Of a stretch of DNA of 11,985 bases, positions 6,974 to 11,985 are shown piece by piece. A program made the translations under genes and the position numbers. Every line of letters begins with the position of its first letter. The first letter of the stretch is position 1. The notes under the pieces are model-generated. The model did not search any database and was not told where the DNA came from. It was given only the letters and a program-made list of their open reading frames with translations. Source of the stretch: Bacteroidota bacterium (GTDB taxonomy: Bacteria; Bacteroidota; Bacteroidia; Chitinophagales; Chitinophagaceae); contig JAEZGI010000002.1 in NCBI GenBank assembly GCA_023416995.1, forward strand, positions 1 to 11,985. The letters run 5' to 3'.

Positions 6974-7552
6974 TTAGGGCTGTTCTTCTTTGAGTTCAGC
7001 GATCTTTAAAAGTTTTGAACTGATATTAAGGGTTGAAGCCTTTGCGGCTGTCGAATTTATAATGACTTTGATCCGGTTATCTTCTGTGGCAAACATGATA
7101 ATGCCACCCTCCTCATCGAAATTTTTGCGATCACTCACCGTAAGGATTGGTTTACCCCGAAGCTGTTCACATAGTTTTTTGACATCGGCTTGCGTTTTGC
7201 CTGACACAAAAACAATGTGGCAATTGCCAGACTGAGACAAATTGTTGAACCGCCTGATCTGGATGGGTCGACCTTTTACCGTTTCGCCGTTCATGATTGC
7301 TTCCAGCCGCGATCCAAAAGGATCCGCGCCGATTACGCCAATTACAAATGGCGAGCGGGGTTCTGCAAAGGCAGAATCGGGCCATTCAATAAAACGCGTA
7401 AAGTTATAAACGAAGGCGGCTTTGATATTATACTCTCCGGATCTGATCTGTTGCGCAGACGTGATCCCCGCGGATAAAATGATCAGCAGGAAGCTAAGTA
7501 CCATCACCGTGCAGCAGTACCTGTTATGAGCGGTATGTGGAAACGTCTTCAT
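6974..7552 (-). CDS. yfiR: YfiR-like periplasmic regulator (DUF4154 family)
   Basis: This 192-residue secreted protein has a signal peptide (hydrophobic core ~15-30, cleavage probably after A33, SA|QQ). The mature part opens with the YfiR hallmark EYNIKAAFVYNFTRFIEWP (40-58) and follows the family plan: VIGVIG strand (69-74), FGSRLEAI, GRPIQIRRF (94-102), CHIVFVS (111-117), GKPILTVSD (133-141) and a C-terminal GGIIMFATEDNRIKVIIN (149-166). Length is usual. In Pseudomonas, YfiR binds the periplasmic domain of YfiN and keeps it off, and its activity depends on disulfides; here the mature protein has two cysteines, C111 and C128. The ATG at 7552 overlaps the receptor stop by one base (TGATG), which implies translational coupling; a TTG one codon earlier is possible but less likely. 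I infer that it gates the adjoining CHASE8 kinase. Confidence 0.93.
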   Translation of the reverse strand: MKTFPHTAHNRYCCTVMVLSFLLIILSAGITSAQQIRSGEYNIKAAFVYNFTRFIEWPDSAFAEPRSPFVIGVIGADPFGSRLEAIMNGETVKGRPIQIRRFNNLSQSGNCHIVFVSGKTQADVKKLCEQLRGKPILTVSDRKNFDEEGGIIMFATEDNRIKVIINSTAAKASTLNISSKLLKIAELKEEQP

Positions 7553-9483
7553 CAAAACCGGAGGGACACTTTAGCATACAAACTACGAGGCACTTTCAGA
7601 TCGCCAAATTCTATTTGTTGTTTTCGAAAAAGATTCTGGCCAACCAACGATAATTCAAAACAACGAATGTGGTAAGAAACTCTGGTATCAAGTGCAAAAT
7701 ATGAGGGAACCTTGAGCGTTACCAGTGTAGCAGGGATTTGGTCCACATAACGGGCCACCAGGTCAAGGTTCAAACCCAAAGGAAGATTTGCCATAGAATG
7801 AATCATTGCCTGGTGTTTGGCATCATTGGCCTGGTAAGCAGGGTCCAGAATGGCAGGAGTTTTCTGCCGCAGTTTTTTGTCAAAATAATTGTATCCCGCC
7901 CGAATCCGCCACGAATTTGTCACCTGGTAGCTGCCAGAAATTTCTGCTCCCCATGAACGCGCAGCCGTACCGTTTCTGATAAATATATCGGTCGATCCGG
8001 GTTCTGCCTCGAGACTGTATATGTCATCATAAACGTTATAGAAGGTTGCAACCGAGATAGCGGCTCCGGTTCCGGGCCGCACGCGGTAGCCAAGCTCGTA
8101 GGCAAGCACTTTTTCAGAAACGAAATCGGGACCACCCACGATGTTGAAGGCACCAGGTTGCCTTACCGCTGGTGAATAGTAATCAACATCTACCCTGCTT
8201 GGGGTTCTTACGGCCCTGCTGACGGAAGCCCAGTAACTACTACGGTTACCTGCAGTAAAGCTTAATCTCGCCCCCGGCTGAAATTCTGAACCGGTATAAA
8301 CGTTGTTGATAAACTTGATGCCGGGAGTGAATGTCAAGCGGTCATGTAACCTGATCTCATCATTGATGAAAGCAGTGATAAGGTCCAGATTTTTGCGTTC
8401 GGGAAGAATAGCGACGTCCGTGCCCTTCGATACAAAATGGTCCTTTACCCTTCGATAACCAACACCCCAAACCAGCCCATGTTTTTTTCCTAAAGCAAAA
8501 CGATGCTGAAAATCCAGGTCAACGGTTCCCATCTCATCCTGATTTTTTCCTGTCGCGTCTCTTTTGAAATATCGGTCATAATAAGACTGTAATACAACGC
8601 CTGACCTGTCGCTGAGCTTTCTTTGCCATTTTGCCAATAGGTTTTGTCCATTGAAATCGGATGCGGTTCCAACGGTATTCACTTCGCCACCGTAAACATT
8701 GCCTCTTACATGCAACCGGTCCCTGCGCGAGTCGTCAAAGTCTACCTGGAACCCTCCCTGGGTAAAATTCCAGTCATCGTGAAATTCATCACCAGACGGT
8801 GTTTTAAAAGAAGCACGGTCAAAGTGCTGTCCAAAGATTTTGTAGTGCGTTTTTCCACCGATACGTCCACCCCAACGGAGATCTGCCTGGTGTTTCAGCA
8901 TGTTACCTGCTGTAACTGATGCATAGAGTCCAGTGGTTTCGCTGGTATTTTTTGTAATGATATTAATAACACCGTTTACCGCATTCGAACCCCATAAGGC
9001 ACCACCGGGACCACTTACCACTTCTATCTTTTCGATATCTTCAAGCAGTACATTCTGGATGTCCCAGAAAACACCGCCAAACAGTGGGGTGAAAACGGTG
9101 CGTCCATCTATCATTACAAGTAACTTGTTCGCAAAAATGGTATTGAAACCACGCGAGCCAATGATCCATGCATTTGAGCGGAACTGGGCTACCTGCACAT
9201 TAGTTACCAGGCGAAGCGCCTCAGCAATATTCGTTGCACCGGAACGCCTGATTTCTTCGCCTGTGATCACCTGTACGGATGAAGACGCGTCAGACAATTT
9301 TTGCGGTGTGCGGTTTACAAGAGATACTTCTACATTGAGCAGTTCTTCGACATCAAGGGCTTTAAGATCCTTTGCAGAAGCAGTAGCATGTTGCGCCAGG
9401 CCAAATGCAGGAACAAGAACCGAAAGCAGGGAAACAGTTAGTATATAAAGGAGTTGATTCGATGGTAAAGTTTTAGATCCCAT
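7552..9483 (-). CDS. TonB-dependent outer-membrane receptor linked to YfiR
   Basis: This 643-residue protein has a signal peptide (core ~11-28, cleavage probably after A30), a short linker (DLKALDVEELLNVEVSLVNRT) whose VEVSLV may serve as TonB box, and a plug domain at ~62-178 with canonical SGATNIAEALRLV, NKLLVMIDGR and GPGGALWGSNAVNGVINII. A beta barrel fills ~185-643 and ends in the outer-membrane signature YAKVSLRF with terminal Phe. It has no CarboxypepD-like N-terminal domain and no SusD partner, so it is not a SusC-type glycan importer. Its plug most resembles the COG4771-like receptors that are often encoded beside YfiR and a GGDEF or kinase gene. It also lacks an N-terminal signalling domain of the FecA type. 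The ligand is unknown. It is the first gene of the run, with an exact-consensus promoter about 45 bp upstream, and overlaps yfiR by one base. Confidence 0.93.
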   Translation of the reverse strand: MGSKTLPSNQLLYILTVSLLSVLVPAFGLAQHATASAKDLKALDVEELLNVEVSLVNRTPQKLSDASSSVQVITGEEIRRSGATNIAEALRLVTNVQVAQFRSNAWIIGSRGFNTIFANKLLVMIDGRTVFTPLFGGVFWDIQNVLLEDIEKIEVVSGPGGALWGSNAVNGVINIITKNTSETTGLYASVTAGNMLKHQADLRWGGRIGGKTHYKIFGQHFDRASFKTPSGDEFHDDWNFTQGGFQVDFDDSRRDRLHVRGNVYGGEVNTVGTASDFNGQNLLAKWQRKLSDRSGVVLQSYYDRYFKRDATGKNQDEMGTVDLDFQHRFALGKKHGLVWGVGYRRVKDHFVSKGTDVAILPERKNLDLITAFINDEIRLHDRLTFTPGIKFINNVYTGSEFQPGARLSFTAGNRSSYWASVSRAVRTPSRVDVDYYSPAVRQPGAFNIVGGPDFVSEKVLAYELGYRVRPGTGAAISVATFYNVYDDIYSLEAEPGSTDIFIRNGTAARSWGAEISGSYQVTNSWRIRAGYNYFDKKLRQKTPAILDPAYQANDAKHQAMIHSMANLPLGLNLDLVARYVDQIPATLVTLKVPSYFALDTRVSYHIRCFELSLVGQNLFRKQQIEFGDLKVPRSLYAKVSLRF

Positions 9484-9525
9484 GGATAATGGTTTAGCGG
9501 ATGTATTTCAGAGAGAACGGGGTCT

Positions 9526-9556
9526 CAAATGTATGCAAAACAATCAGATAGCCAAA
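9526..9556 (-). promoter_or_regulatory. Bacteroidota-type promoter of the receptor-yfiR-kinase operon
   Basis: Reading the minus strand, TTTG (9556-9553), 19 bp, then TACATTTG (9533-9526) fits TTTG-N19-TAnnTTTG exactly. Transcription would begin near 9519 and give a ~36-base leader to the receptor ATG at 9483. Because this element occupies 9526-9556, it argues that the divergent AraC gene starts further right than its longest open frame suggests. Confidence 0.7.
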
Positions 9557-9631
9557 AAGCTCGCCCCGCAAAAACCGTTTCGGCCTGCGGTACTCAAAAA
9601 ATGGTACAAGTGGTTTCCCGGTTGTGTACAG

Positions 9632-10435
9632 ATGGGTTATCTTTCATGTAATGAAGTGTCCATGATAAGATCACCCTATTTTCAGAAGAGTTTGCTTATT
9701 CAGATGGAATTGTTGCATTGTGACAATGACGATCAGGATAATGTATTACGCATTTATGCCGACGGGCAGGTGGGAGTTGTTTTTTATACCGGCGATCAAC
9801 GGGTGACATTTAACGGACGGGTCTGCGCCCCTCTGTTTGCTTATGGACAAACGCTGAAACCACTTGAGATAAGATCCGGGGGAAAGTTTTCATTACTTGT
9901 TGCTTATTTGCAACCAATCGCATTGCATGCATATTTTGCGTTGAAGGCATCTGAACTGACAGATAATTGCCTGGATTTTAAACACATCGACCGGCATTTA
10001 ACGACTAGGTTAATTGTAGCCGATAGCTGGCAAAAACGCCAGGAACTGCTCACAAATTACCTGCTAAACATAGATAGTGAAGGTTACTATAAAACTGATA
10101 CCCGTATTCATGAAGCTGCCGCAGAAATTATAACCCGTTCCGGAAGTGTTAGACCCGGCGAGCTGTATCGTCGTTTAAGCATGACCGAAAGAACGTTTGA
10201 ACGTCAGTTCCTGAAACATGTTGGTATCACATCAGCCGCTTATTGCAGGGTTTGCCGGTTTAAATCTGCATTACAATTGTTACACAACCCCGGCGCCGTT
10301 GATCTGCCGGGTGTGGCTTATCATAGCGGATATGCAGATCAATCTCATTTTATCCGAAACTTTAAAGAGTTTACTGCTGTTACTCCTACGCAGTTTCTTT
10401 CAAAACGGGCAAATGCAGCCCTTTATGGTTTGTAA
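9632..10435 (+). CDS. AraC-family transcriptional regulator with DUF6597-like sensor half
   Basis: The chosen start gives 267 residues. The N-terminal half resembles the DUF6597 domain of Bacteroidota AraC proteins: RIYADGQVGVVFY (40-52) matches the family's 'RI-P-DG-x-E-lif' strand and PLFAYGQTLKPLEI (67-80) the following 'v-fGq-t-p' strand. The C-terminal half (~160-258) is a double helix-turn-helix AraC domain: GELYRRLSMTERTFERQF, then GVAYHSGYADQSHFIRNFKEFTAVTPTQF. It should bind DNA and respond to a small ligand or act constitutively. Starts at 9533 (300 aa) and 9482 (317 aa) are also in frame. They are disfavoured because the receptor promoter lies at 9526-9556, the 9482 ATG overlaps the receptor's own ATG, and the domain fits from 9632. 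It is divergent from the receptor operon and 79 bp before the SDR gene, so either could be its target. Gene certain; start uncertain. Confidence 0.92.
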   Translation: MGYLSCNEVSMIRSPYFQKSLLIQMELLHCDNDDQDNVLRIYADGQVGVVFYTGDQRVTFNGRVCAPLFAYGQTLKPLEIRSGGKFSLLVAYLQPIALHAYFALKASELTDNCLDFKHIDRHLTTRLIVADSWQKRQELLTNYLLNIDSEGYYKTDTRIHEAAAEIITRSGSVRPGELYRRLSMTERTFERQFLKHVGITSAAYCRVCRFKSALQLLHNPGAVDLPGVAYHSGYADQSHFIRNFKEFTAVTPTQFLSKRANAALYGL

Positions 10436-10492
10436 ACATACTGCCAAAGGTTATTTTGTCGGTTTCGTTCTATTCAACCTTATATGAGGGAT

Positions 10493-10516
10493 ATAGCTTT
10501 GTAAAAAAAAAGCTAT
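10493..10516 (+). promoter_or_regulatory. inverted repeat with a -7-like box overlapping the SDR gene start
   Basis: ATAGCTTT (10493-10500) and AAAGCTAT (10509-10516) form a perfect 8-bp inverted repeat around GTAAAAAA, and the second arm contains the first two bases of the SDR ATG (10515). The left arm also overlaps TAGCTTTG (10494-10501), an exact TAnnTTTG match, but no convincing -33 box lies 19-21 bp upstream and the leader would be only ~7 bases. It may be an operator or a start-codon hairpin rather than a promoter. Confidence 0.35.
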
Positions 10517-11141
10517 GAACATATTGATTTTTGGATCTAACGGAACTGTAGGAAAACAACTTTTATTACAGGCCCTTGCACAGGGTTATAATGTCCGTGC
10601 ATTTGTGCGGGATGCAGGTAAGCTCGCTGATTTGCAGCACAACAAACTTGAAGTATTTACCGGTGATGTGTTTTCATTGGATGCTGTAACAAGCTCCATG
10701 AAAAACATAGATGCAGTATTGTGTGCCCTGGGTGATGGTCGTATTGGCCGGGTGCGCGCGGAAGGAACAAAAAATATCATTAAAGCAATGCAACAACAAC
10801 AAGTATCTCGTTTAATATGTCAGACTACTCTTGGTTGCGGTGACAGCCGGGATACATTAAACTTCTTCTGGAAACATATCATGTTTGGCTGGTTCCTGAA
10901 AAAAGCATTTCTGGATCATGAATTACAGGAGAGATATGTGTTTGAAAGCGATCTTGACTGGACGATAGTTCGCCCCGGTGCATTTACAAAAGGTAAATTT
11001 ACCGGCATGTACCATCATGGCTTTGATGGTTCAACAAAAGGGCTGGCATTAAAGATTTCGCCTGCGGATGTTGCCTCTTTTATGTTGAAGCAACTATCTT
11101 CAAAACAATATCTGCACAAATGTCCCGGATTATCCTATTAA
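10515..11141 (+). CDS. NAD(P)-binding atypical SDR / NmrA-like protein
   Basis: This 208-residue cytoplasmic protein is a single Rossmann domain. It starts MNILIFGSNGTVGKQLL, with the glycine-rich dinucleotide loop GSNGTVG at 8-14, then RAFVRDAGK (an arginine after the second strand suggests NADPH), GDVFSLDAV, DAVLCALGD, and DLDWTIVRPGAFTKG (146-160), which is characteristic of the YwnB/biliverdin-reductase-B-like NAD(P)H-binding group. A classical SDR Tyr-x3-Lys catalytic pair is not evident, as usual in this atypical group. Members act as flavin or quinone reductases or as redox-sensing proteins; substrate cannot be told from sequence. It follows the AraC gene by 79 bp in the same direction and probably shares its transcript or is its target. 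The start codon lies in a perfect inverted repeat. Confidence 0.88.
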   Translation: MNILIFGSNGTVGKQLLLQALAQGYNVRAFVRDAGKLADLQHNKLEVFTGDVFSLDAVTSSMKNIDAVLCALGDGRIGRVRAEGTKNIIKAMQQQQVSRLICQTTLGCGDSRDTLNFFWKHIMFGWFLKKAFLDHELQERYVFESDLDWTIVRPGAFTKGKFTGMYHHGFDGSTKGLALKISPADVASFMLKQLSSKQYLHKCPGLSY

Positions 11142-11178
11142 CCTACTAGGGACCATATAACTGGTTATTATACTGTGA

Positions 11179-11985
11179 TCAAAACTGCTCTTCACATAAA
11201 GCTGCGTTCACTGAAGCCCCGGCAAGATTACCTGAGGCAACTGCTGTAGCAACCGACCGCATAGGATTCGAATTATCACCACATGCATAAACACCGGGTA
11301 CGGTGGTGAGGCCCCTGGCACTTATTCTGAGATAGCCATGTTCGTCGGTTTCACAACCGAGCGAGGCAGCGATGTTACCGGGCTGTACAAACGCAGGTCT
11401 TGTATAAATAACATCCAGGGAACGTTCAGTGGAGTCGCTGAACCTTATACCGGTAAGATTTCCATGCTCATGAAGTATGTTCTGTAAAGGACGCGGGTCG
11501 ACTGAAATATTCCGGTTGTTTAGTTTTTCAAGTTGCGTTTCTGTAAATTCAGACGGACCATTGGTAAAGATGGTGAGTTGGTTTGTGAGATTGCTGATCA
11601 ACATTGCATAGTGCATAGCGGCATCACCGTTAGCCAATATCCCTGTGTTTTTATCGCGCAACTCGTAGCCATGACAATAGGGACAGTGAACTGCGGTGAT
11701 GCCCCAACACTCCTGCAATCCGGGTATCGGTGGTAACAGGTCGGTTATCCCTGTTGCGAGGACAATCTTTTTACTGCTGAGGTTCCCGCCATTACGGATG
11801 TTTATGTTAAACCCGCCGGTTGTCTGCGTCACGGCTTCTACTTCGCCGTTGAGGAATGAAACGGTGGGATATTGACTAACCTGGTCCTTACCAAGCAGTG
11901 CAATCTCTGCAGGAGTTTTTCCGTCCTGTGTAAGGAAATTATGGGAATGGGGTGTTTGCCTGTTACAGGGTTTGCCTGCATCGAT
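11179..11985 (-). CDS. thioredoxin-reductase-like FAD/NAD(P) oxidoreductase with CPYC motif, N-terminus outside window
   Basis: The frame stays open to the window's right end, so the GTG at 11832 is internal; 268 residues are visible and about 35-40 N-terminal residues with the FAD-binding GxGxxG are missing. It begins with IDAGKPCNRQTPHSHNFL, the usual end of the first FAD strand in this group. KKIVLATGITDLLPPIPG follows, then HCPYCHGYE with the CPYC pair (11674-11685), a divergent NAD(P)-binding segment (GILANGDAAMHYA) and the C-terminal FAD contact GVYACGDNSNPMRSVATAVASG. The C-x2-C lies where thioredoxin reductases have theirs and resembles GliT/HlmI-type dithiol oxidases and related NAD(P)/FAD oxidoreductases of Bacteroidota. 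It probably transfers electrons between NADPH, FAD and a disulfide substrate; the partner is unknown. It converges on the SDR gene with a 37-bp gap and no clear terminator. Confidence 0.9.
   Translation of the reverse strand: MDAGKPCNRQTPHSHNFLTQDGKTPAEIALLGKDQVSQYPTVSFLNGEVEAVTQTTGGFNINIRNGGNLSSKKIVLATGITDLLPPIPGLQECWGITAVHCPYCHGYELRDKNTGILANGDAAMHYAMLISNLTNQLTIFTNGPSEFTETQLEKLNNRNISVDPRPLQNILHEHGNLTGIRFSDSTERSLDVIYTRPAFVQPGNIAASLGCETDEHGYLRISARGLTTVPGVYACGDNSNPMRSVATAVASGNLAGASVNAALCEEQF

Noticed and set aside
8933..9448. Plus-strand open frame of 171 codons inside the receptor gene
   Set aside because: It is antisense to the conserved plug domain; the composition is that of a shadow frame.
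10218..10487. Plus-strand frame of 89 codons at the AraC 3' end
   Set aside because: It is out of frame with the conserved helix-turn-helix region of the AraC protein.
11142..11178. Possible bidirectional terminator between the convergent SDR and flavoprotein genes
   Set aside because: Only a 5-bp TAACC/GGTTA pair with a long loop is present and no T-runs flank it.
1..11985. Mobile element, CRISPR, tRNA or phage signals
   Set aside because: No transposase or integrase frames, no regularly spaced repeats, and no cloverleaf-like segments were seen on either strand.

Overview
The window looks like chromosomal DNA of a Bacteroidota bacterium, most likely of the Chitinophagaceae/Sphingobacteriia type. 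Pointers are moderate GC, close packing of genes, promoters of the Bacteroidota form (TTTG or TTG, about 19-20 bp, TAnnTTTG), an 800-residue FtsX/MacB-type permease without an ATPase, a phytochrome-style histidine kinase, and AraC regulators with a DUF6597-like front half. This assignment is inference from gene style; there is no rRNA or other phylogenetic marker. I see no tRNA, rRNA, CRISPR array, insertion sequence or phage gene.

Layout. Left edge: the 3' part of a PLP-dependent D-threonine aldolase/D-serine dehydratase-like gene (+). It faces a short remnant that reads like the first ~50 residues of a MutS-family protein (-), which lies just behind a fatty-acid 2-hydroxylase-like membrane enzyme (-). 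Next comes a large FtsX/MacB-type ABC permease (-) with its own recognisable promoter and a dyad in its leader.

Centre (4581-9483, all -): a tight run that probably forms one operon, transcribed as TonB-dependent receptor, YfiR-like periplasmic protein, CHASE8-HAMP-PAS histidine kinase, OsmC-like peroxidase. Receptor and YfiR overlap by one base (TGATG), YfiR and kinase are 2 bp apart, kinase and OsmC 27 bp apart. An exact-consensus promoter sits in front of the receptor. In the Pseudomonas YfiBNR system YfiR holds down a diguanylate cyclase through its CHASE8-type periplasmic domain. Here the same sensor half is joined to a histidine kinase, and a TonB receptor leads the operon. The inferred scheme is an envelope-sensing relay running from outer membrane through periplasm to a cytoplasmic phosphorelay, perhaps with a redox aspect because of OsmC.

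Right: an AraC-family regulator (+) is divergent from the receptor and could control it, itself, or the following NAD(P)-binding SDR-like gene (+). The right edge holds a convergent thioredoxin-reductase-like flavoprotein with a CPYC motif (-), cut by the window end.

Small-scale structure stands out around translation starts and in the OsmC/permease gap: perfect 8-bp inverted repeats overlap the start codons of osmC and the SDR gene, and three alternating CGAACA/TGTTCG arms between osmC and the permease can form two mutually exclusive hairpins.
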